From Bimastos eiseni (taxonomy: Eukaryota; Annelida; Clitellata; Crassiclitellata; Lumbricidae): a stretch of 64,000 nt of DNA. The position numbers and the translations under genes were made by a program. Within the stretch, counting starts at the first letter, position 1, and every line of letters begins with the position of its first letter. Below the pieces are notes generated by a model. The model saw only the letters and a list, made by a program, of their open reading frames with translations. It searched no databases and was not told the DNA's origin. The DNA lies in contig OY365808.1 of NCBI GenBank assembly GCA_959347315.1, positions 1,233,947 to 1,297,946 of the forward strand, in the 5' to 3' direction. Below, piece after piece: positions 11,171 to 24,000 of the stretch.

Positions 11171-11569
11171 TAAGAAATCCCAACAAGCTGCCACATTGCG
11201 GCTTCATATACCTTCCATAATTTAGTCCAAGACAAAATTGAAATGGTTAACCGATTACAAATTTCAAGCACCATAGTAACATTTGCTCCCTCATTGTCCA
11301 TTTCTGGATCAAAGAGCACTAACAATTTGAGATGACAGAGATATTCAAGCAATTGGAGATGTCATCAATTCATCTTTATTTGCAAAATGGACTTTAAACA
11401 GACTCAAAGAAACGTGTCATGTCCCAATGCTTACTAAGTGTTTGCAATACAAAGATTAAACATGAATAAACACAGCATGTTCTATTAAACCTGGAAACTT
11501 GGCACTTGCTATTCAGTTGTGATGCACAAGATTTAACAGTTAATTAACTGAACACACATAAATTGAACA
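11171..11569. other. Non-coding
   Basis: AT-rich sequence with short frames only. Nothing recognisable. Confidence 0.5.
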
Positions 11570-11830
11570 GCTGTAGGCAAAACAATCATCACAATTATTG
11601 AGTGCAAAAACGTATTCTCCCATCAGTAATGACTAAACACTGTCAAATGCTTTCTCAAAATGTTTCAACAGTGTTTCATCTAAAGTATTTCTAACTATAA
11701 TGAATTTAGTATGTTTATTTTGTAATGCAAATCATTTATTTAACTTTATTTGCTTATAATTTCAGCGGGCTCCGAGAGAGCCATATACAAGTGTCTAAAC
11801 ATTCAAAATTATGCTTGAACAAAATCTCCA
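11570..11830 (+). repeat. ~260-bp repeat, first copy
   Basis: This stretch aligns with 15280-15535 in the same orientation, sharing long blocks such as GTCAAATGCTTTCTCAAAAT and ending at GCTTGAACA in both. I judge roughly 80-85 percent identity by eye. The second copy lies in the last intron of the ANKRD13 gene. Confidence 0.8.
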
Positions 11831-14160
11831 AACACATTTACAGAATATTATAATAATAGATTTACTCTTTTTCTTTTTAGTCATACTTCTGACTTATGTA
11901 GTCACTCAAACAAGAAAATTACTCCTCAAACTCCCAAATTATGCCTTTGCTCACAGCGCATTTAAGGGACTCGTGTACAACATAACACAGAAATCATACT
12001 CTCCACATATCTCAACTTATACTCTAGAGCTAAATGAAGGGCACCAGTTGATTCACGAGCACTGCGTTATGTCAGTGATGCCCGGGGATTAAAGGAATTG
12101 CGGAAAGGTTGAGAAGTAAACTGAAAATCAACTCCATGTCATCACAACTCATTGTAAAGCAACCTAGTTACTCACTCACACAAAGCACACAAAGTCACAA
12201 GCGGAGGAGCAGTTAAGCAGTGCCACCGATAGACAGCAAAAGCAGCAAATGGTCGTATACGAAAAGTGGTGATTAGTCTGCACAAAGGGAATAAGCCTTT
12301 GATAAAGTTGAACAACTAAATGATTTCAAATGCCAGCAGTTGCACAAAAGTCATTTAGAAATAAAAAATTATACATTATTCATTTATAAATTCTGTAGTA
12401 ATGCAAAATTCTCCACTTTCTATGTACACCATTCATCGCTAGCTTTTGTTTCTAAAAAAGCTGGAATAAATATTGTATGCATATTGCAAGATGATCTGCA
12501 GGACACAAAGTAAGAAATTAGATGCTACAAGAAGCAAAGGGGATTTGGATTCAGAGTGCATTATGGAAATTTAGGAGCTTAGGGAATTTTTGAGTGTTTC
12601 AAAATTTCTGGAATATTCTGGACCTAAAGAATTTTGAATTTCAGAAGCTTGGCAAGTTTAGAGAACTGTTTCTATTGAGTAAATATTTGACTTTTTTCAG
12701 AAAAAAAGCATCCATTGTGGTTACAGGATTTTCTTAAATTTTGAGTTACCATTAATTTGCATTTATAAGATTTATGCGTTTTAAGAGCTGAACATCTATA
12801 GCAGATTTTTTCAGTTTCCAGAACTCTGAATTTATATAATAATTATTGTGTGATTGCTTGGGGAATTCTAGGTATTTGAAAATTTCGTGAAAACTGGGCA
12901 GTTAATGGGATTTATCGGGTTTTATACAGGACTTGGGTAATTTTGATAACATGAAACCAATTGATTCAGAATATCGCCAACAGGAATATAATATTTTTAG
13001 TTATAATTGGCATATTAGAGACACTGAGCGAACTTCGAGACTATAAATATCGGATGCTTTTTGATTATCTCTGTTACAGGTTTTTCTTGGATAAACAAAC
13101 CTTTAAACAACTTAGTTCTTTACCCAGATTACTTTAAAGACAACCGTTTATGCAAAGAAGTTAAATACGAAAATATGGGTCTGGAAGAAACTGCGTGGCA
13201 AGATTGGTAATGGCGCATCTACTGATTGCAATTTGGAATGGCTAAGAAGCAACTATTGATTGCCATTGATTGAAGTGCTGTACATTATGACAATGAAAGT
13301 GCAGTGCTGTTTGACTCACAATGCTAATATTGGAGTCATACTTTGAAGCACCATCACAGTCTGATAGGCACAGCAGCAGCAGAGGATACAAACTCTATTC
13401 AAATTTTTCCAATTTCCTTTCCAATACAAACATATCCAGTTATAATTCTGCCAGTATTAGGACAAAATCAAACTAAAATACCTATTAATGCTAATATTAA
13501 TTTTGTTCAAATAATACAAATAATAGTAACAACAATAATAATCAATACTACTGCTAAACAAAACATAAAAAATAATACTAGTAATAGCAGCAATTATTAT
13601 ACAAAAGGAAATAACAATTTAAAACAATGCAGCCCTTCCTGTTGCTATTAACAGTCTCTGGACAATTTCTTCCCCTCTGAGGGATTATACTTCACCACGA
13701 AATAAAAAAAATAACAATAATAACAGCAACATCAATAATAATAATAACAAATAATAACCAATAATAGAAATAATAATAGGAACACAGATAACAACCACAT
13801 CTACTAAACAACAACAAGAGCAACAGCAGCAACAACAGCAATAATGATAATTAGTTTAACTAAATAAACAGCAATGCCTGATAATTAATAGACAGGTAGG
13901 TCTTCAATTGGCAGAGAATTCTCACAGAGGACATCAACCCCATGCATTCACAACAAATGCAAAGTTGAAAGAATTCAGGCACTGCTCCCTTCAACCAAAA
14001 ACTAACACACAAACCTGCTGAATTGCGCAACAAAAGCGTTCCTGATAGACCAGACAGACCATTTAACCAAATTTATGGCAATGTTAGAGTTTCTTGAATT
14101 ATGGAGAGCAAAATATGTGGGAATAGCAGACAGATGAGACTATAGAGCAAATTCGTGGCA
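11831..14160. other. Non-coding, degenerate A/T-rich repeats
   Basis: Positions 12540-12970 hold a degenerate pattern of GGAATTT / TTTAGGAGCTT-like words. Positions 13380-13860 are AAT/AAC/CAA trinucleotide-rich. A plus-strand frame at 13343-13651 is just translation of that low-complexity tract. No gene is supported. Confidence 0.5.
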
Positions 14161-14164
14161 ATGA

Positions 14165-14590
14165 TGGACAGTTGTAGTACAGGCTTCCTGTTCGGTACCG
14201 CATTGACTTCAAGCTATGCTTGCTTGTCTACAGATCGATACATGGATTAGCTCTCAGGTAATTGCGCAGTTTCTGCTTCGGGACTCACTCCTCCGCGTGC
14301 GGTCTGTGACTCAGATCATTTGCGAAGACCGATCCCTGTGTGCGAAAGGTGAGGTCACGTTCTGGAGACCGCACTTTCTCGGCTGCTGGTCCATGGTGTA
14401 GGAACGATCTCCCACCTTATGTCAGATTGGCCAACTCAGTACTCATTTAAAACTAAATTAAAAGCGCTTATGTTTTCTAAGGCTCATCCTGTCTGCTGAC
14501 TTTCGTTTTAGGCTGTACGGCACCCTTGTAGTGGTTAGGGCCTCGTTTACGGCGCCTTGTAAATCGGCATTGTTATTATTATTTGTAGCA
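14165..14590 (+). mobile_element. LINE ORF2 C-terminal fragment and 3' tail
   Basis: The plus-strand text encodes, across stops, LPVRYRIDFKLCLLVY, then FSAAGPW and NDLPPYVRLANS. These are the familiar end-of-ORF2 motifs of L2/CR1-like LINEs. It ends in a TTGTAAATCGGC segment and an ATT microsatellite. It is degraded and non-functional. Confidence 0.75.
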
Positions 14591-14629
14591 ATAATGGAGA
14601 GAAACAAAAATGATTAGAGGGATAAAGAA

Positions 14630-14975
14630 TATTAGTCAATTAGTATTAACAGTTTGTGACAATAATGGATAGCCCAGAAGAAGTTGCAGTAATAGACATC
14701 TGTGGCAATGCAATAATAGTCAGTCGTGGCAATGGCGTATAAAGTATTGCAATACTGGACAGGTGTGGCAATACTGGACAATCATGGCAGATAATAATAA
14801 TAATGGTCAGTTGTACTCCTAACACAAAGCAGTCTCAGCAAAGGGCAATCGCCCTAGAGGGCAGTCGTGGCAATCCTGGACATACATGGCAATATTGAAC
14901 AACATGCGGCGACCACGCAAAGTCACAGCAATAACAGACAGTCATGGCAATAGTGGAAAGTCGGATCCATGCAAG
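14630..14975. repeat. Degenerate minisatellite (TGGCAATA / GGACAGT words)
   Basis: Irregular repetition of words such as GGCAATACTGGACA and AGTCATGGCAAT, at spacings of roughly 24-30 bases. Scattered words of the same kind occur from about 13190. It borders the last ANKRD13 exon. Confidence 0.6.
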
Positions 14976-15016
14976 AACGTCGCCAAGTCGAAAACACAGA
15001 ATCGGTGTCGGTCGGT

Positions 15017-18000
15017 CTACTTGTCCGTGAGGGAGAGCTGGAGTATCCGCTCGAGTTCCTCCTCCTCGAACTTGCGCTGGCGCTCCTTCTCCATCTCCTC
15101 CTTCTGCGACATCTCGAGGACCATCCGCAGCTGTTCGTCCTCTTGGTAGTCGTAGGAAGGCGGCGGGTAGATTGGGTGGACCGACGACGCGACGGGCAGG
15201 GAGGCTGTCTCCGGAGACAGGCCCATGCTCTCCGCCAGGGCCCTCATAACAACAAACCATGTCAATTGTATGGAACATGCACAACAAATCATCAGAATTA
15301 TCAAGTGCAAAAATGCATTCTCTCATCAGTAACGACTAAACATTGTGTCAAATGCTTTCTCAAAATGCATAAACATTGTTTCATCCACAGTATTTCTAAT
15401 TTTCATTAATTTACGCATGTTTTGTAATGTAAATCTTTTATTTACTTTTATTTGCTTCTAATTTCTGTGGGCTCAGAGAGAGCCAAATATAAGTGTCTAA
15501 ACATTCATCAAATGCTTGAACATATCTATATAAAGCACCACTCTAGGAGTAAAACTAATCAACGCACTACTATAGATGAAGGTATTAGATGGGTATGTAA
15601 CTGTATTGTCTTTTAAGCATTTATAAAGCACCTCTAGTAGGGTGAACCGTTCAGAAGCGCTGTCACTGAGAAAGGCCTCGAGAGAAGAAGTACGTTTTGA
15701 GAAAAGCAAAGAGGATGAGAGACTGCCAGATAGAATTTTAGAGCGAACAGCTAGCAAAAGCGCATTCCACAGATGAACCCACAACAGCAAACGACGGTGT
15801 TGGACCAAGGCAGTCTTGGTCCTATAGGAACAAAAAGATCTAGACAATCAACAGGGCAAGGAAGAATAACAACTTGCACGGTTTCAGTGCCAGTCTCAAG
15901 CATGGAAGAAGGAGGAGGCCAATGCCCATCCTCTCTGTTATAACTACCAATAACTAATTAGACTAAATAATACTCACTGCTGGAGAAAACGATCTTCTTG
16001 TCCTGTCGAATATGCAACCGGCTTCGCTTTGTTCAGCGCCTCCCACAGCGTTACCTGGAAACACGAAACCACTCGAAAGGCAATAAAAAAATTCCATTTC
16101 ATCTGCTTCTTAATACGTCGTCACACATTGGCAAACCAGTTGAGAGTGTTTATTTTGCATCTGTCTCCTACTTTTTTTATGGCTTGTGAATAGAGACTTT
16201 GAACATGTCTCCACTCTGATTGCAGCTGTTTGGAGCACTAAAACTGATTGGATACCATATTCCAGTCAAGAAAGACGACAATTAACAGTATAAAATGCAA
16301 ACCACAGTGACCATCACAGTCACGTTAAGAGTCATAGAATAGTCAAAGTGCAAGTCATAGTCGGATTAATAGTCACAGTCATAGTAACAGCCACAGTACC
16401 AGTCAGAGTCATAGTTCCAGTCATTGTCGAAGTCCCAGACATAGCACCAGTAATAGTACCAGTTGTAGTCAAAATCCCAATCACACTACAGCCAGTCACA
16501 CGAGTCCCAGTCATACTTACGGTCATAGTCATACTTGAGAAACGCTTACGAGTGAAACAGAGAGTCTCGACTGACCTGGTCATTTTCGCTGCCACTTTCG
16601 ATAAGACTTTGCTGAATGGCAAACTGGAGGAGTTCGTCGTCCTCATCCCGCAACCTCTCATGATGAAGGTCACCTACAATGGGGTCACAGAGGTCAAGCT
16701 CAACCACCAATCATACTAAGAGCCTATCAGAGGAGCATCAATGCAGCTATCAGTCAGCTCGAAAAATGGTGTGGCATTAATGTTCAAGAAAATGTAATGC
16801 GGTCAGAAATAGGTGTAACAGTGTGAAAATCACAAAATAATCCTTCACATGCAACTGCTCAGAACCAATGGTTGATTTTTCCCCATTATTATTATTTATT
16901 ATTATTATTATTATTATTACTATTATTATTATCATTATCATCATCATTACTATTACTATACTATTATTATTATTATTAATTAGTAGCTTTTTGATTAACC
17001 GGTGTTAAACGCACAAGGCATTAAACGATGGAACAATAAGTCATAATCAGTTAAACGTGCATTGAGACAGCTACATTTAAAGACAAAGATGGAACTTGTG
17101 GTCATTCTTGACCCAGAGCTCACCTTCACGAAGCACATAAATGCTGTTTTCGCAGCTGCTTCTACCAGCTGCGTCAACTGCGTGTGGTTTCTCGTTCTCT
17201 CACTCCTAGTGCAGCAGCCACCTTAGTGCAAGCATTTGTAACTAGCCACCTGGATTACTGCTCCTCCATATTTTCTGCCATTCCTTGAAGCCAGATTGGG
17301 AAGTTGGAACACGTCTTGCGGTCAGCTGCACGCATGATAGGAAGCATCCCGAGGACAGATCATGTATCTGCTTATAATATGCGGGATGTCCTGCACTGGT
17401 TATCTTTATCCCGGCGCATTGCATTCAGGGTTTCTGCCCTTGTCTGGCGTTGCCTTTGCGGCGCTGCGCCAGCTTACCTCAAGCAGTTGTGTCCGGCCCA
17501 TTGAGGCTACTAGTGACCGACGCCAACTCCGTTCAACTACCCATGGGGACCTAGTTGTCCCTTTCGCTCGCACCACAATGATGCAACATCGGACTTTTTC
17601 AGTGGTTGGTCCAACCATCTGGAATGGGCTTCCCGAGAGCTATGCCTCTTGCCGAGAAATTCCTCACATGCATTTACAGTTCTTTGAAATCTGTTTTTCC
17701 AGCCAAAGTCAGACCTGGAGCGTCTCTGAGGACCTCTTGAAGGGGCGCTATATCAAATTCACATTGATTGATTGATTGATTAAGAAAAGAAATGAAAACG
17801 AAACGAAAAAATTAATAAAAAGAGAAAAATCAAATAAAACAGTAACAAGAAAGAAAATTAAAAATAGCAATTTAAAAAAAAACAAGAAAAAATATTTTAA
17901 AAGAAATGGAAAAGAAAAAAAAGCTTTTAAAAATTAACTAAAATATAAAAATAAAGAGGATGCAAACAAAGATACCTATGACACTGTACGTGGATGGTGC

Positions 18001-21000
18001 ATCGAAGATGTTGCTCTCGACAGAACACTGCAGGTCTTCCGATCCGCCCCCTCCTCGCAGGCAGACAACCCCGGTTGCCGGACTCTCCGAGGCAAAGATA
18101 TTTCCAAAGGTGATTCGCGCATTCAGAACATGGAAGAGGGGAATTTCTGGAACACCCAAATGTCAATTTCTAAACCGTGTATTTGGCACAATCTGGCCAG
18201 GCTGAATGAATAAACTGCCAGACTTCATTCGCAAATCTTCGACAGAATCGTTAAACCGCTGAAGCACCTCCGCTCCCTGTGTCATTAAGTCTTGGTCAGC
18301 GTACTCACCTTAGCAGAGCCGTCCATCGGGCGCAGGCTGGCATGACCCAAAACCTTTGCCCTGGCTGGGATCTAACCCTCTCAGTTCACAGTCCAGCATG
18401 CTAACTGTTACACCATTGAGCAACCCAGATAGTCACAAGAAGCACTTTAACGTACAGTTTCAATATTAATTGATAAATAAATAAATCTCGACATAAAAAT
18501 ACACATAAATGTCGTGCATTTTTCGGTTGTAAGCCCAATTGCTTGGAATAGCCTCCCATTGGATCTTCGGCTCTTGCCTAAGAATACCCTCTATCCCGTT
18601 TCTATTCTACTCTGAGATCTGTCTTATTTGGCTGAGGTTGGACCAGGAGTGCCTCTAAGTAGATTTCTTGAAGAGGCGCTATATAAGTTTCGTTGATTGA
18701 TTGATACAAAAATAGCTAAATAAAGAAATGAGAGACTGAAAAAGAATAGTCGACCTATTTTGACGGGAAACCCGGCCGGAAGTTGAAGAGTGATGAAGTC
18801 CTTCAGCTTGCGGAAGTGCGCGTTCGTTGCTGCCATGAGATCGATGATAGGCACGAGTTGCTCAGGCAGGGAGAGCGGATAGTTCTCACTCAGCCACAGC
18901 TGCGCTCGAAACTTCTGCGTCTTCATCGTCTGCTCGATCGGCCGGCCGATGTCGCGCCCGGTCAGGTCGAATTTTACATCGAAGTACTCCTCCGGAGTTA
19001 TGCTCGTCGGGTTGTGTGATATGACCGCAAGTTCCTGGACAAGAGGAAAAGTGCAAGTCTTGATATTCGATATGAATGGCAAGAACTGTTCAGAATATTC
19101 TGAACAAACTGCACAGTGGCCGATTGGTCAGAGCGGTCAGCCCGTGACGCAGAGTGTGGATTCCATCCTCATCCAAGGAGTTACTGAGTAGGGCAAATCC
19201 TTTGCTCTGCATTATCAAATTACAGTTGTATTGTAACAGGGTGCGTTGCAATGAGATGTCGCTACACTCTGGATTCATCCTTCCAACCGATCATTATAAC
19301 GGCAGTACTAACTTTCAATATAACATTTCATGTCAGTAACATAAGCTGATGATGATAGAACAGAACTAAATAAGTAAAGATATTCCTCATTTCGACTAAC
19401 TGCTTATACAGCTCTTTGGATTCAATGTCATTTAAACAACATAAAGCATCCTTGTCAAAGACGTTTTCAGTCATATTCAGTCATACAGTCTAGGCCAACA
19501 AGGGGGCTGAGGAAGAGTGGGTTCAACAAATGGCCCTCATCAGTCTATCACTAGAACTGCCTTGGCCAAACACCAGGTATTAGCTGTTGTGGGTCCATAC
19601 AACTTTAATCACCTTCCTTCGCCACTAATGGTTAAAGTAATGACTGGATTCTTTCCATCGGCTTCTCACTCTCGAAAGGGTCTCATTTTTAACAGGGTTT
19701 CAGTACTGAGAATGCCTCTCAAAAGCTTTCTGCAAGGCACTATATAAATCTTAAGATACGATACTATGCTTCAGCTGTCCCGTAAAGACCCACCATGCTG
19801 TACGGGTCAACAGCAATAGAAAGTTTGAGAAGCACTGCACAGATGACCCATTACCCAAAGGGTATGCATACCCCATTTGCTGCTGTGCCCTGGAGTTTGT
19901 CCTCATCCTCGGCCACCCCTAGGAAGGACTCGAGGGGCGTTCGGGTGACCTTCTTTGTCCTCTTCTTGTCCTGATCCGTCAGGTGTTCTGTCCTCGTCTT
20001 CGTTATCAGATGGACGTTTGATGCACTGAACACCTTAACATAACAAGAGTCGCTAATATATCACATAAGTTTCAACATATAGCATGGTATTTAACATATA
20101 AATTCAAGTTAAAACATATATAATAGGTTACAACATAACAAGATATCTAACATAAAACATGGGAATAAACATATAAACTTATAACACTAGTCCTAACACA
20201 TAACATGGACCTTAACAAACAACATGGATTGTACCATATAACATGAATTCTAACATATAACATGTTTTAACACAATGTTCCAGAACATGCATCTTAATAA
20301 TAAAATGGGTTTCAACATAAGACATCGATTCTAGATTATAACACACTATAGTATAACATGTGTTTTAACATTGAATGTCTAGAATGAAGTCTACCTCAAA
20401 GGCCCCATCCAGAAGAGACAGAGCACAGTTGTCACATACTACGGTCGATATGCAGTTTGAAATAGGTAAGTTTTCATTAAATCAAATGACCTCATTGAGA
20501 ACAAAATGATACAAGGGGAAGAGCAGAGCAGACAGACAAGGGAGAGAGTTCAGAAAGAATGACCAGCAGTTGAAAAAACTTTTATACACCAAGAACAGAT
20601 CTTGATTAAGGTACGACCAGACAAAGGTAATCAAATGACGTCGTTGAATAATGAGAAGTCTGGGGAACAAGGACCGATTTCAAACAATTAAAATTTGATG
20701 TTTGGCGATTGGCAATATAGCGTTCATACCTTGCAAGTATATCCATTAATGGCCTCTGCCTTGTCACTACGCCAACCCCACAAACCGGACTTACTCCTAA
20801 AAGAACAATCAGATCAAATCCATAACACAGAGACAAACTGTCAACATCACAGCGCGTTATGTACGGTCTCAAGGCAACCTATTAAGTAACCCGGATTCTG
20901 ATTTGACGACCTGTTCGTGCATGATATCATTTAGTGCGGTGAGATCATCACATGGATTGCAATCAAATGGCACTGGAAAAGAAGACGCAATCTCTTATTA

Positions 21001-24000
21001 TATGAATTTGTAACGTAAACATTGGCTCACGGAACAAGATCCCAAAATGCATCACCATGTTTCAACGGTCTTCACACGTACATACTTACTTCTATATCTG
21101 TTACATTGTCTTATACATATTCAGTAATTAAATTTGTAGCATGCACATTGTCACACCGAAATGTGAATCAAGGTGCGGACAGTCAGTCACCAGGAGAAGA
21201 TGCACTTAGATTACAAAATCTTGAAAACCAAGAAGAAATAGTGAGCTTTGAGCCGATACTTGAAGAAATATTAATATTCAAAAGCAACTTCTCTCGAAAT
21301 TTCACGACTCCACCCCTTGACCTTTCCAAACCAATCTCTCCTAAACTCATCATCATTTGAAAGGGTTAAAGAACCTTTCGAAAGCGATTTTTTCCGTGTC
21401 GATATACGTCGTGACGATGGGCGACGTGATTCGGGCGGCGACCGCCTCTTCCGACGGCCTCAGAAGCGAGATGTCAGGTGGAGTTGGAAGGACTCTTATT
21501 GTCTCCGTGAACACTTGACGAGCGTCATGGTCGATTTCCATGACGGTCGCAACATCCGCTGCAAAACAAAAGAAAAGCTCATTTGTTTTTCATCACATGT
21601 GCTAACCTTGTGTGGTTTTATCACCCAAAATGCAACACGAATGAATCAACTGCTGAGGTGAAATTGTATCAAATTCAAGTACTTGGATAACTGAGGAGTT
21701 ATGGACGCAATATATTGATTGTTTTCTCTTTACCCTCACAACTCCAAGGACGTTTGTTTAGCAATTGCTTATGACGATCATTTGTTATTGTACAATATAC
21801 ATTCTTTGATTGTTCATATATGATGTTATAGCTGTGCATTTTCAGGCAGTTCAACAGAGTACATACTTACTTACTTCTATTAGCTTTTGATCACTTTCGT
21901 AAATGCCTCAGAAACTATTTCTCCTGAGCTTTCAAACGTAGCTTATGCAACCAGGACAGTGATATTCTGATATCTAGATTGGATATCTAATAATGGTCAT
22001 CCACTGTTTACATCCGGATACACATCAGATACGCATTTCTCAGCTGGTCAACCTATTTTCCCCTCTGTTATCCAAGTGTTTGCATTTGATACAATACAAT
22101 ACAACTGCATTTGATGCAACACAATACAACAACCCTTGATGCGATACAACTGCATTTGATGCAACACAATACAACAACCCTTGATGCGATACAACTGCAT
22201 TTGATGCAACACAATACAACAACCCTTGATGCGATACAACTGCATTTGATGCAACACAATACAACAACCCTTGATGCGATACAACTGCATTTGATGCAAC
22301 ACAATACAACAACCCTTGATGCGATACAACTGCATTTGATGCAACACAATACAACAACCCTTGATGCGATACAACTGCATTTGATGCAACACGATACAAC
22401 AACCCTTGATGCGATACAACTGCATTTGATGCAATACGATACAACAACCCTTGATGCGATACAACTGCATTTGATGCAACACAATACAACAACCCTTGAT
22501 GCGATACAACTGCATTTGATGCAACACAATACAACAACCCTTGATGCGATACAACTGCATTTGATGCAACACCATACAACAACCCTTGATGCGATACAAC
22601 TGCATTTGATGCAACACAATACAACAACCCTTGATGCGATACAACTGCATCTGATATGGTCCTGCTTCCAAAGCCGAGAAGTGCACAGTCGATCATAAGA
22701 TGGCACCTGGTAATTTCGCACGAAGGACCTGCTCATGCTCTATATGTCAGATGCTTGAATAGCTTTCCACTCGCCATCAGATTGGCAGATGCAGTAGACT
22801 CCTTTAAGTCAAAGCTCAAGACTCATCTGTTCTCTAAGGCCTATCCCACTAGTTAGCTGTATGTGAAGTGATTTCGTAGCAGTATGGATGTGTTATGGAG
22901 CCATATAAATTGTGATTATTATCATTACTATGATGAGGCCAAGTGCTCCATCCGTTCAGCTCCTGAGCCTCATAAACTACTCACGCTGGCCTTTGAAAAC
23001 GTAGCTTCTGCTGCCTCGTTGCCAATTCATGTTGTCAAAGCCTAAGAGGGTCGTGTCGATTCGAACGTTCGATCCTGAAACAAATCAGACGTTTTTCGTT
23101 GTCATAAATGCAGCTTTTTCCGCTGAGGAAAAACTAAACAAGACTAATATTGAGAAACCGTTCTCTTTAAAAATAGTAAGAGTGGAAATGAAAAAGTTCT
23201 TGGAACGCAGTCACAAAGTCATATTCCACTTAATGTACACTATTATGTTCTCATGTCTTTATGTATGAAAAATACTAAAAAAGTCATAACTGGAGTTAGC
23301 ACATGATCGAGTGAAACAGTTCATCGAATTTGGAAATGTATTAGTCGAATGGCATTCATTTATAATAAGCAAGTATAATAAGTAAGTATCCTATGTGACC
23401 CTGATTCGTTGGATCTAGATCCATCCAGGGCCCCCAATTGTTACCAATGCCATGTGAACCTTATCTTATTGCTGTAAACTGGTTACCGGTAGTTATAATA
23501 AATAAATTGATTGATTGATGTATTCCAACCTTAAACAAGATGATAATCTGACAGAAGGGAACACTCATTTGTAATATCTACAAATAAGATTCCTATCCTT
23601 GAACAAACAGAAGTCAAATGTTTTGTGTTCTCCTGGTTTTAGAAAATGGAACAGCCTATTATGAATTTCGGATAGCAACTGAAGGCCGGGCAGGAGGATT
23701 AAGGCGCTGATATAGTAATCTTATAATGAAGCCACACCGTGTGATATCATCAACCCGGGAGATAGACCTGTTGTGAACACGCGGACGGACGGACGCAACT
23801 GGTGCTCCACAGTCCTAATAGGAAGCAGAAGATTCCTTAGAATGTAGTCAGGATTAGAGAGGATGGAGTTGAAAAGGGAGACATTTAGAGACATTTCTTG
23901 TTCATATCTGATGTTCCTGCAAGGCATTTGTAGGTGGTTCAGTAATCCATTACATAACCACTCACTTTTATAAGCATTTCCCTGCTTTAGTAAATGCATC

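Noticed and set aside
16332..16719. Thr/Met-rich (minus) and Val/Ile-rich (plus) frames over 110 codons
   Set aside because: Product of the hexamer array. The only real coding there is the ANKRD13 exon at 16576-16673, which uses another frame.
22040..22736. Long overlapping minus and plus frames of about 195-222 codons
   Set aside because: They are translations of the 45-bp minisatellite. Multiple frames are open at once and no splice or domain evidence supports a gene.
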